A program made the position numbers and the translations under genes. 41,216 bases of DNA. It comes from a virus. Each line of letters begins with the position of its first letter. Positions within the stretch are counted from its first letter, which is position 1. The stretch covers positions 1 through 41,216 of IMG/VR virus record IMGVR_UViG_3300020274_000010. One strand, given 5' to 3'. Of the stretch, positions 15,846 to 23,347 are shown one piece after another. A model generated the notes under the pieces. The model searched no databases. It saw only the letters and a list, made by a program, of their open reading frames with translations, and was not told where the DNA came from.

Positions 15846-16789
15846 TAATTAAAGTTACACTCCATCATTAATTGTGTTAAACATGCTAAAAGATTTATCT
15901 CCTGATCTGCAACGAATGCAGACTTGTATTGATAATCTGCAATAATCATTACAGCAGCAGCGACGGATGGACCGTCCATCAATGTAGAAAGATTGTCATA
16001 CATCTGACGTAGGATAGCAGCAGGATCTGAATCTAGATTCTGTTGTACCCATTTCTTAACATCATTGAATTTCTTTTGCTTCATAGCAGAAACAAGTGTA
16101 TCAATATTGGCATCACCTAGAGTTGCTAGGATACCAGTATCAATACTACCTGTAGATGCATATCTTTGAAGTTCATTCAAAGTGCGTCGGAAGTCAGGAT
16201 AGTATTTCTGTACAACCTCAGCAACAACCTTATCGGAGAAGGTTACATCTTCTGCGGTAAGAATGCCTTTACACCTTGCAAAGAATGCTGCAGCAAGTTC
16301 TTGTTTGACCTTACCACGAGCATTGAAATCGATAACAGTTGTTCGACTATGTAGGGGTTCAATAATCTTATTCTTGAAATTACAAGTAAAGATAAATCGA
16401 CAGTTCTTTTGGAATGTTTCTATCGATGCACGAAGTAAGAGTTGTACATCTGGGGTAGTGTTGTCTGCTTCATCAATGATAAGGATCTTGTGTTTTGATC
16501 CTGCTGTAAGTGAAACAGTTGCAGCAAAGTTTTGTGCTTGGTTTCTGACCGTATCGAGGAATCGACCTTCGTCCGATCCATTGATGACATAAAAGTCTGC
16601 TCCTAATTCATTACAAAGTGCTTTCGCGATTGTTGTTTTACCTACACCTGCTGTGCCAGACAAAAGGAGATTAGGAATCTCCCCTTGCTCAACAAAACTG
16701 GAGAAGGTATCTTTCACATTCTGAGGTAAGATGCACTGTTCGATATTCTTCGGACGGTACTTCTCAACCCAGAGAAAATCATCAGGCAT
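15845..16789 (-). CDS. 44: gp44-like clamp loader ATPase (314 aa)
   Basis: AAA+ subunit that loads gp45 onto DNA. The frame continues upstream to 16879, but the real N-terminus is MPDDFLWVEKYRP at 16789, matching the WVEKYRP start of RFC/gp44 proteins; the extension lies in gp45. Walker A GTAGVGKT is at 45-52, Walker B LIIDEAD at 103-109, sensor 1 FIFTCNFKNK, and the SRC-like HSRTTVIDF follows. Length fits T4 gp44 (319 aa). The 8-base overlap with gp45 indicates coupled translation. Confidence 0.94.
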   Translation of the reverse strand: MPDDFLWVEKYRPKNIEQCILPQNVKDTFSSFVEQGEIPNLLLSGTAGVGKTTIAKALCNELGADFYVINGSDEGRFLDTVRNQAQNFAATVSLTAGSKHKILIIDEADNTTPDVQLLLRASIETFQKNCRFIFTCNFKNKIIEPLHSRTTVIDFNARGKVKQELAAAFFARCKGILTAEDVTFSDKVVAEVVQKYYPDFRRTLNELQRYASTGSIDTGILATLGDANIDTLVSAMKQKKFNDVKKWVQQNLDSDPAAILRQMYDNLSTLMDGPSVAAAVMIIADYQYKSAFVADQEINLLACLTQLMMECNFN

Positions 16790-17441
16790 TAGGTTCAAGT
16801 GCAATAAAGTATTTGATGCCCTTTCCAATGAAGAGAGCAACGTTTTTGCTGCTGATAGATACGTCGTACGCACCTGCAAGCAGTTTCAGATTCTCAACTC
16901 GGAAACAGTAACAGAAGTTTTGATCTGTGTCTCCAACCTTGACTGAGAAATTATTAGAGGTTTCGTTCTTTTTGTCAGTGACACAAAGATTCATTTCTTC
17001 TCCATCACCAAACAGACAAAGGTCTGGGAGTTGATAGATAGATGCTGCCTTGTTCAGTTGCTTCAGTGTTTCAGCATCCAAATGGAACTGAACATCAGTG
17101 CTAGGAAGTTTGATCTCTTCCTCAGGTGCCTGAGTAATGATATCAGGATCAGCATAGAAGTATCGAGTCTTAGACCGACCAACCTGATCACTGACAGTTA
17201 CAAAACTCTTGCTTGTAGTATCGATCTTTGGTTGATCGAAAAGAGACAGACCTCCAAGAAAAACACCTAGGTCATAAATGCTGATCTGGGAATCAAACTG
17301 TTCTTCAACCTCAGCAATGGCAAGAATGTTTTTGTTGATGCTAAGAGTAGCAATCTTGTTACCTGGATTGATAACAATAGATTTGTTGATCGTACAAAAG
17401 TTCTTAAGGACTTCAACTGTTTGTGGAGTGATTACTGTCAT
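16782..17441 (-). CDS. 45: gp45-like sliding clamp (219 aa)
   Basis: Trimeric DNA clamp that tethers gp43 and, in T4, also activates gp55-dependent late transcription. The sequence shows the cyanophage gp45 pattern: N-terminal LKNFCTINKSIVINPGNKI, the central EEEIKLP region, and a C-terminal LKLLAGAYDVSIS with GIKYFIAL. Length is close to T4 gp45 (228 aa). It is joined by ATGA to the DUF3310-like gene before it and by overlap to gp44 after it. Confidence 0.92.
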   Translation of the reverse strand: MTVITPQTVEVLKNFCTINKSIVINPGNKIATLSINKNILAIAEVEEQFDSQISIYDLGVFLGGLSLFDQPKIDTTSKSFVTVSDQVGRSKTRYFYADPDIITQAPEEEIKLPSTDVQFHLDAETLKQLNKAASIYQLPDLCLFGDGEEMNLCVTDKKNETSNNFSVKVGDTDQNFCYCFRVENLKLLAGAYDVSISSKNVALFIGKGIKYFIALEPNA

Positions 17442-17719
17442 TGAGGATAGATTTCGGTGTCTTTGTCTTTTTGATTGAAATGGTAAAGGAGTACAGCATA
17501 GTGCATGATCTTCAAAAGATCCATCTTTGCGGATCCCTTTCTGTCATAGCGTGAAGCGTACTTAAGAATATTACTACGACAGAATGCTTCAGCGTCCCCA
17601 CATGCTTGAATCAAATCGAGAGTTTGAATACTGTCGTTTCCCGAAGAATAATGCCGACCATACGTCGAACTGATGTATGATCGGAGTTCTTCGATAATCG
17701 TATCTTCTTGATACTTCAT
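17438..17719 (-). CDS. DUF3310-like (SaV) small protein (93 aa)
   Basis: The block IQTLDLIQACGDAEAFCR followed by NILKYASRYDRKG and DLLKIMHYAVLLYHF follows the DUF3310 pattern (a helix, KY-x-x-R, then D-L-x-K), a family of nucleotide-metabolism-like phage proteins whose role is unsettled. It is the first gene of the gp45-gp44 operon, 12 bases after cobS, with its own promoter inside cobS. No Shine-Dalgarno is visible; a hairpin spans the cobS stop just before the ATG. Other possibility: an unrelated all-helical protein. Confidence 0.72.
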   Translation of the reverse strand: MKYQEDTIIEELRSYISSTYGRHYSSGNDSIQTLDLIQACGDAEAFCRSNILKYASRYDRKGSAKMDLLKIMHYAVLLYHFNQKDKDTEIYPQ

Positions 17720-17731
17720 AATAAAGAGGGT

Positions 17732-18802
17732 TTAGTCCTCTTCATTATACTCTGTATCTTCTCCTGCGTCAACCTTTGTATAAAGATCGAGGAAAGATTG
17801 CTTGGTGTCGTTGTCGAAACGATTCACACAATGTGTGACTGCTTGAAGACGATCGCCAAAGATAGCGTATGCCCTAGCAATGTGGACTAGACGACGAGTA
17901 GTGATAACTTCATCAACACCACCATCATAGAAAGTCTTACGGATAACTCCTGCCCACTTGATGAGGTTCTCAGTGAAGTCTTTGTCGCACTTGTTAGCAA
18001 GAAGAATCTTGGTCTCGATAGCAGCAGAAGGATACTCTTGCTCGATAGTGATCGGGAAACGCTCAAGGAATGCTTCGTTCAGTACATTAGTACCAACGAA
18101 CCTACCATCGTCAGATCCTTTACCCTTAGTGTTTGCAGTTGCGATTACAGTGAATCCTGCAGCAGGGCGAACATACTTACCGATCTTCTTCAGATACACA
18201 CCTTTGCCTTCAAGAACGGATTGTAGGCAGAGAATCTTGTTACTAGCAAGGTCAATCTCGTCGAGTAGCAGGACTGCACCTCTTTCGAGTGCTTCAACGA
18301 CAGGTCCGTTATGCCAAACAGTTGACCCATCAACAAGACGGAACCCACCAATAAGATCATCTTCATCAGTTTCAATAGTAATGTTTACACGAATCAGTTC
18401 GCGACCAAGGTCAGCGCAAACTTGCTCAACGGACATTGTTTTACCGTTTCCAGAAAGACCTGTGATGAATGCAGGATAGAAGAGTTTAGACTTGATAATT
18501 TTTTTAATCGGTGCATAAGTACCAAACTGGACATAGGAATCATCTTTCTCTGGGATGTAGGATGGTTCTACTGCAGGTTGAGCAGCAGGTGCTTCGTAAA
18601 GTTTTTCAATCTGTTGGGTAGTAAGATTCCACTTACCAACACCAATCTTATAGTCCTTAAGACGCTTGCATGCAGTTGCATATGCAAGACCAAGAACCTT
18701 CGCAGCAGAGCGAATATCAGAGCACCCGACATCAGTACCTACCTTGTCAGAAAGATAGTCAACGAGTTGTTCAGTAGTAACTGGGTTTGGAGCGAAGGTC
18801 AT
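17732..18802 (-). CDS. cobS: CobS-like AAA+ ATPase (356 aa)
   Basis: MoxR/CobS-type AAA+ protein, named in cyanophages after the cobaltochelatase subunit of aerobic B12 synthesis. Residues 1-70 form a helical DNA-binding-like or adaptor domain; the ATPase core has Walker A GLSGNGKT at 115-122, Walker B AVLLLDEIDL at 176-185, sensor 1 TVIATANTKGKG and an arginine finger region (FLERFPITI). Length is close to bacterial CobS. No cobN is in view. The neighbour upstream encodes a vWA protein, the usual CobT/MoxR-partner type, so a two-component ATPase-adaptor machine is likely; its substrate is not established. Confidence 0.92.
   Translation of the reverse strand: MTFAPNPVTTEQLVDYLSDKVGTDVGCSDIRSAAKVLGLAYATACKRLKDYKIGVGKWNLTTQQIEKLYEAPAAQPAVEPSYIPEKDDSYVQFGTYAPIKKIIKSKLFYPAFITGLSGNGKTMSVEQVCADLGRELIRVNITIETDEDDLIGGFRLVDGSTVWHNGPVVEALERGAVLLLDEIDLASNKILCLQSVLEGKGVYLKKIGKYVRPAAGFTVIATANTKGKGSDDGRFVGTNVLNEAFLERFPITIEQEYPSAAIETKILLANKCDKDFTENLIKWAGVIRKTFYDGGVDEVITTRRLVHIARAYAIFGDRLQAVTHCVNRFDNDTKQSFLDLYTKVDAGEDTEYNEED
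17744..17772 (-). promoter_or_regulatory. Host-type promoter of the gp45 clamp operon, inside cobS
   Basis: The minus strand has TTGACG (17767-17772), 17 bases, then TATAAT (17744-17749) within the last codons of cobS. The expected start near 17737 leaves a leader of about 18 bases before the ATG at 17719. Spacing and both boxes are close to consensus, although the site lies in coding sequence. Confidence 0.65.
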
Positions 18803-18837
18803 AGTATTAAAAGGATTGTTTTGTTTGTTATGTACTT

Positions 18838-18866
18838 ATTATAGCAGGTACATCTGCTGTGTGCAA
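18838..18866 (-). promoter_or_regulatory. Host-type promoter of cobS
   Basis: The minus strand reads TTGCAC (18861-18866), 17 bases, TATAAT (18838-18843), with an extended TGC before the -10 box. The start near 18831 gives a 28-base leader. A copy of AAGTGGCAC sits 7 bases upstream of the -35 box (18874-18882). Confidence 0.78.
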
Positions 18867-18881
18867 TGTGTGTGTGCCACT

Positions 18882-18956
18882 TTACGGATCGAACACTCCG
18901 AACATCAGGAGAAGACATAGGAAGATGGTCAGGTAAACCGCAAAGTGATAGATCAT
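18882..18956 (-). CDS. 24-residue membrane peptide between vWA gene and cobS
   Basis: ATG at 18954-18956 overlaps the stop of the vWA gene as ATGA and the frame ends TAA at 18882-18884. Nearly the whole product is one hydrophobic helix (YHFAVYLTIFLCLLLMFGVF) with a short polar end. The start overlap and the perfect membrane-helix composition make a real micro-gene plausible, and co-expression with the vWA protein likely. At this length, chance cannot be excluded. Confidence 0.5.
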   Translation of the reverse strand: MIYHFAVYLTIFLCLLLMFGVFDP

Positions 18957-21151
18957 GCAATCTGTTCGATAAATTTGTTGAGGACAGTTTTGTTTGTCAT
19001 CTTAGATCCCATGTGCTTTTTGAATGCACGTTGTAGTTCTGCTTTGGTGGCAACTTCACCCTTCTGATTGACAGAAAGATCTTCAGTTTCATCACCAAGA
19101 TTTTTGTTGGGGATAAAGATTGACTCACTAAATCCTGCTTGCTTTGAGATTGAGAAGAACTTCTCTCTCTTCCACTTCTTGTCAAGATCTAGAGGAGTAT
19201 ACTCAAGGTTAGCACGAACTGCACGTCCTAGATCACTCTTTGAGCAAATGCGAATACCGATCCAGTTGTAATCAGTAATCTCTCTGTGGAAACCTACAAT
19301 CTCTCTAGTTGTAGTGTATGGACTATGATTGATTTTCTTAGAGAAACCAGTCTTAGGATCGCGAAGATAGAAGACTTTACCATGTGAGTGACAAAGAGAT
19401 ACCCTTCTCATGTATCCTTCCATGCCCTCATAGTCTGGGTCATAGAAGTCATTGTATGCCATAGGGTTTGCTTCACCATCAGTAAGGCAAACAACATTTA
19501 CCTTCTGGATGTTCTCTTCTTTCTTCATCTTCTCAACAAGTTGACGAGTGCAAAGAACTGCTTCAGCAAGTGGAGTACCACCAAGACCATACTTGTATGA
19601 TGCTTGAAGGTTGCTACCGTAGCACATGCTAGAAACCTGACACCAGATCATGAACATAGATCTTTCAAGAGACTGTTTGTTCTGCTTTGAACTGAAGAAC
19701 TCAAGAAGTCTGAATGAAGAATGAATGTTCAAATCGCCTTGCTTACCTTTGTTCTTTTCACGCTCACTAGAGTATGAATCTTGGAAAGCAAGAACACGGA
19801 ATGGAATACCTGCTTTTCTGCAGAACCAGATAAGATTGTAAGTCTGCTTCAAAGTATCCAAAAGAATGTGAGACATAGAACCAGACCAGTCAATGTGCAT
19901 TACAAGACCATGATTCTTACCATCAGGAATAACTGTGATCTTCTTGAAGATGTCATCAGTCAACTTGTACTTGTACAGTGAGTTGGTATCGATAACACCA
20001 GTGCGAGAAGTAGACTGACGCTTGTAATCATCAGCAGACTTTTTCATTTCAAACTGCTTCACAAGATAGTTAACAGATTTCTGTGCTGATTTTTTGTAAC
20101 TCTCGTACTTAGTACGAACTTTTGATACCTCTGATACAACGTAGTTTTTGTACTCTACTTCATCCTCAGGCATCCATCCTGAGTAACGATCAACCTGACG
20201 CTCACCATGAATGTAAACTTTCTCAAGATCTTCTTGAATCTCTTTGTGACCAACAACAATCTCATCAAGATTTACAGTAGGAAGATTGATGTATACCCAT
20301 TCCTTAGCATTGTCATCAATCAAAGTTTCTAGTGCTTGATTGAATGCTTCCTGAGTAATACTCAAGGTCTCATCATGATCTGTTTGACCAAATGATTGTT
20401 GACCAGTAGTGATCTTTGCATTCTCACCACCAACACCTGATCCAGATTCAGTTTCTCCAGGTTGTTGCTCATTAGAAATTTCTGGAGAACCAGACTGATC
20501 ACCATCTTCACCATCTTCAGATGCTTGGTTGTTGGTGTTAGGTGTAACTTCTACATCACCATCACCTGCATCAGGAGATTCTAGTGACTCCATCTCTAGA
20601 GGAATATCCATTTTCTTATCTTCGATATCTTCTGCACGACCATAAAGATCTTCTGCAAGTTTTAGAACATCTTCAAATGTTTTAGTGTTAGCAGCACGAT
20701 CTACATATACTTGCTCTTCATCAGTAAACTCAATCTCAGGATTACCTTTGTAGAAAAGGTTGATACGATCAATGAAAGGAAGTTTAGTGATATCTTCTTC
20801 ATTCACACCAAAGAAATCATCTTGCCATAGTTCAGTGTAACCTTGGAAGAAAGATTTACGAAGACCAGGGTATGTCTCCTTCATCATCTTCTCAATACGA
20901 ACATCCTCAAGGACATTCACAAATGCTTTGTTGATACCATCAAGACCCTTGTTAGGAGTGTAGAGAGCATGACCAACCTCATGACCAACCAAAAGGTCAT
21001 ACACTGTGTTGGATGCAGTCTTCCAGATAGGCAGACAAAGGATACGCTTCTCCACGTCGAAATATGCTGTAGATACTTTACGGTGCTCTACAGTAAGGTT
21101 TTCGGTTGCGAGTAGTTTTGCGAGTGTGCCTTTGACTTCTGGATTGATCAT
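18953..21151 (-). CDS. vWA protein with HExxH metallopeptidase-like domain, CobT/MoxR-partner type (732 aa)
   Basis: N-terminal domain: HEVGH at 57-61 in LLVGHEVGHALYTP, followed by NVLEDVRIEKMM (79-90) that could supply the third zinc ligand, the layout of gluzincin-like peptidases linked to vWA proteins. Residues 190-260 form an acidic Gly/Ser/Gln-rich linker. The C-terminal vWA domain has the MIDAS DWSGS at 421-425, the middle Thr region GLGGTPLAEAV and the third motif CLTDGEANP. GGAG lies 5 bases before the ATG. It precedes cobS, suggesting the vWA protein is the adaptor or effector of the CobS ATPase. Whether it is an active protease is unknown. Confidence 0.85.
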   Translation of the reverse strand: MINPEVKGTLAKLLATENLTVEHRKVSTAYFDVEKRILCLPIWKTASNTVYDLLVGHEVGHALYTPNKGLDGINKAFVNVLEDVRIEKMMKETYPGLRKSFFQGYTELWQDDFFGVNEEDITKLPFIDRINLFYKGNPEIEFTDEEQVYVDRAANTKTFEDVLKLAEDLYGRAEDIEDKKMDIPLEMESLESPDAGDGDVEVTPNTNNQASEDGEDGDQSGSPEISNEQQPGETESGSGVGGENAKITTGQQSFGQTDHDETLSITQEAFNQALETLIDDNAKEWVYINLPTVNLDEIVVGHKEIQEDLEKVYIHGERQVDRYSGWMPEDEVEYKNYVVSEVSKVRTKYESYKKSAQKSVNYLVKQFEMKKSADDYKRQSTSRTGVIDTNSLYKYKLTDDIFKKITVIPDGKNHGLVMHIDWSGSMSHILLDTLKQTYNLIWFCRKAGIPFRVLAFQDSYSSEREKNKGKQGDLNIHSSFRLLEFFSSKQNKQSLERSMFMIWCQVSSMCYGSNLQASYKYGLGGTPLAEAVLCTRQLVEKMKKEENIQKVNVVCLTDGEANPMAYNDFYDPDYEGMEGYMRRVSLCHSHGKVFYLRDPKTGFSKKINHSPYTTTREIVGFHREITDYNWIGIRICSKSDLGRAVRANLEYTPLDLDKKWKREKFFSISKQAGFSESIFIPNKNLGDETEDLSVNQKGEVATKAELQRAFKKHMGSKMTNKTVLNKFIEQIA

Positions 21152-21172
21152 GTATCTCCTGTTGATATACCT

Positions 21173-21201
21173 ATTATAACAGACTGATCAAGCATGTGCC
21201 A
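21173..21201 (-). promoter_or_regulatory. Promoter of the vWA gene
   Basis: A TATAAT box (21173-21178) lies 22 bases before the ATG. At 17 bases further up the -35 position is TGGCAC, a poor match, but it is part of an AAGTGGCAC repeat. The promoter may depend on an activator bound there. Confidence 0.55.
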
Positions 21202-21219
21202 CTTATTGTGCCACTTATT
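21196..21219 (-). repeat. Direct repeat of AATAAGTGGCAC (two adjacent copies)
   Basis: Plus-strand GTGCCACTTATT occurs twice in tandem (21196-21207 and 21208-21219) at and above the -35 position of the vWA promoter. A related AAGTGGCAC lies at 18874-18882 above the cobS promoter. The position suggests an operator or activator site. Confidence 0.7.
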
Positions 21220-21225
21220 CAACTG

Positions 21226-21366
21226 TCACATGACCGCAGTTACACTCATTACCTGTGCTCCAGGGTTTCTAGCGAGTGCTACTTGCTTTGCATCTTGGTA
21301 ATCAATAGCGATTACTTCTTCATCCCAAACTTTTCCTGCTTTGAACAGAGTAACTTTACATACCAT
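21226..21366 (-). CDS. Small conserved cyanophage protein (46 aa)
   Basis: ATG at 21364-21366 overlaps the gp46 stop as TAATG. The product begins MVCKVTLFKAGKVWDEEV and contains YQDAKQVALARNPGAQV, a compact beta-alpha-beta pattern. I recall near-identical small proteins in other cyanomyoviruses. Function unknown; it ends the gp55-gp47-gp46 run just before the vWA promoter. Confidence 0.72.
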   Translation of the reverse strand: MVCKVTLFKAGKVWDEEVIAIDYQDAKQVALARNPGAQVMSVTAVM

Positions 21367-23087
21367 TAGGAATCATCCGACATTTTACTGAAATCATTAA
21401 TCTTTTCAAACCTCAAAGTCCTCAAGAACTTATCAACTAGGATATCACCCTTATGTGATATGACAAATAAGTTAGTTGTTGCTCCTAGAGACCGTAAAAT
21501 TTGAAGTAACTCAGAGGTTGCACCTGCATCAAGGGATGAATCAAACACCTCATCTAGAATTAGCAGGTTAGTTGCTACACTGTTCTTCATTCTAGCAACT
21601 TCTCTCCAAGTAAACAGAAGTGCTAGGTCAATCTTTTGCTTTTCACCCTCTGAGAATGAACAGTATGTAAACTCATCCCTAAATCTGCTCTTCAATGTTT
21701 CATTAAACTCTTCATCAAGAGTAAAATTAACAAAGAAGTCCATGTTGTTGAGGTATTTATTAATTAGTTTGTTAAAAACTGGCACATACTTCTTAATGAT
21801 TTGACTTTTGATGCCTCCATCACGCAATAAATGTGATACAACTTGGAACTCATCCAGTTTTTCACTAACTTTAGCACAACTTTTGAGTGTCTCATCAAGT
21901 TCTTCTTGAACTTTTTGTAATTCTTGCTCTTCTTTTACAATATTAGGACGGTTGTCTCTAAGATTAATCAATTCATCTTGGATCTTAAGAGTTTCCATCT
22001 CAATTCTAACAATATCACGCTCACTCTGATTAATATCACTTCTAATTTCATGACATTGCATAGAAATATCGTCTGCCTCAGCAATAATCTTGAGCATATC
22101 CGTGATGTCACCCTTAATCTTATCTAATTTCCTAGAAAGTTTCTTACCTTTTCCTTGTAGAACACCAATTCTTGCGTCTCTAAATGCTCTTTCAATATTC
22201 TGATTGCATGTAGGACAGTCCTCATGAGTTTCTAAAAACTTAATATCTTTCTTTGCCAGTTTTAGTTCTGCACTGATTTCTGCCTTGTCAGTTTTAAGAT
22301 CTGACATGGAATTTCTCTTATCTTCAACGTCAACCATCCTACTTTCTAGTTCAGATAGTTCTTCTTTCTTATTATCCTTTTCTTTTTCAAGACCTTCGAT
22401 CATCACTCGATTATCTCTGATCTTCTTTTGCCTTTCATCCTGACGAGATTGATTAATTTCGTTGAGATTCTTTAGCAGTTTTTCTTGTGATGATACTTTT
22501 TGATTTGCTACTGTGAGTAAGTGATCGCAATCTTTACTTTGTGCCATGGTTGCTCGGACTCTATCCCTGAGCAACAGATTCATTTGTGAGAAGATCTTGA
22601 TGTCAAGTAAATCTTCAATAACTTCTCTCCTGTGAGGTCCTTTGAGTTGCATGAAGGGGACAAAAGTGGATGAACCCAAGATGACGACTTGTGTAAAGGA
22701 CTTGTAGTTGAGTTTGAGAACTGATTGTTCGAGATATTTCTGCGTGTCTTTTGTCGCAGCATCTTGATCAACCATTTTGTTGTTCTTGTAAAGTTCAAAA
22801 ACATTAGGTTTTGCTCCTCGGAATACGCGATATTCGTCTCGTCCAATAGAGAATGTCACCTCTACTTTGAGACCTTTTTCATTGATACTGTTTACTAATT
22901 GACCTCTAGTAATTTTCCTAAAAGGTTTATTAAACAATGCAAAACAAAGTGCATCGAGCATAGTCGATTTACCACTTCCATTTGCACCAACAATTAATGT
23001 AGAAGGACTTCCATCTAAATCGATTTCTGTCCATTGGTCACCTGTTGAAAGAAAATTCTTCCAACGAAGTGTTTCAAAAGTAATCAT
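21366..23087 (-). CDS. 46: gp46-like recombination nuclease ATPase subunit (573 aa)
   Basis: SbcC/Rad50-type ATPase that with gp47 resects DNA ends for recombination-dependent replication. Walker A GANGSGKS is at 34-41; a long coiled coil (about 180-440) carries a zinc hook CPTC at 291-294; the ABC signature FSEGEKQKIDLAL and Walker B LLILDEVFDSSLD lie in the C-terminal lobe. Length matches T4 gp46 (560 aa). It is coupled by ATGA to the DUF3110 gene. Confidence 0.95.
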   Translation of the reverse strand: MITFETLRWKNFLSTGDQWTEIDLDGSPSTLIVGANGSGKSTMLDALCFALFNKPFRKITRGQLVNSINEKGLKVEVTFSIGRDEYRVFRGAKPNVFELYKNNKMVDQDAATKDTQKYLEQSVLKLNYKSFTQVVILGSSTFVPFMQLKGPHRREVIEDLLDIKIFSQMNLLLRDRVRATMAQSKDCDHLLTVANQKVSSQEKLLKNLNEINQSRQDERQKKIRDNRVMIEGLEKEKDNKKEELSELESRMVDVEDKRNSMSDLKTDKAEISAELKLAKKDIKFLETHEDCPTCNQNIERAFRDARIGVLQGKGKKLSRKLDKIKGDITDMLKIIAEADDISMQCHEIRSDINQSERDIVRIEMETLKIQDELINLRDNRPNIVKEEQELQKVQEELDETLKSCAKVSEKLDEFQVVSHLLRDGGIKSQIIKKYVPVFNKLINKYLNNMDFFVNFTLDEEFNETLKSRFRDEFTYCSFSEGEKQKIDLALLFTWREVARMKNSVATNLLILDEVFDSSLDAGATSELLQILRSLGATTNLFVISHKGDILVDKFLRTLRFEKINDFSKMSDDS

Positions 23088-23347
23088 TCTTTAGGTTTAA
23101 TCAAGGGTATGATAAGGTCGTTAGATTTGATGATGGTAAACTTGTAGTTGTAATTAACACAGTTCATTGCAATGATCTCAGGATCAACTTCCATGAGTTC
23201 AAGATCCTTGTGATAATCATTTGCCTCTAGAAGACCTGCGTACCGTTCTGCATCGTCTTCTTGTTCAAAGACTGCGACGGTTTTTTGCTTCTTTGCATTG
23301 TTAATTGCATAGACACCACCAGTACCAACTTCGGTTAAAACAAACAT
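23084..23347 (-). CDS. DUF3110-like cyanobacterial protein (87 aa)
   Basis: The core VAVFEQEDDAERYAGLLEAN followed by LELMEVDPEIIAMNC matches the DUF3110 pattern of a beta-alpha domain found across cyanobacteria and their plastid-bearing relatives. It sits between the gp47 and gp46 genes and overlaps both (TAATG and ATGA), so it is expressed with the nuclease. Its presence here points to host gene capture. No function is known to me for the family. Confidence 0.75.
   Translation of the reverse strand: MFVLTEVGTGGVYAINNAKKQKTVAVFEQEDDAERYAGLLEANDYHKDLELMEVDPEIIAMNCVNYNYKFTIIKSNDLIIPLIKPKE

Noticed and set aside
16790-16879. 30-residue N-terminal extension of gp44
   Set aside because: It lies wholly inside gp45 and the family starts at the WVEKYRP block; the internal ATG overlaps the gp45 stop as expected.
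17958-18479. Plus-strand 173-codon open frame
   Set aside because: Antisense to the conserved CobS ATPase core; Arg/Ser-rich shadow sequence without a start signal.
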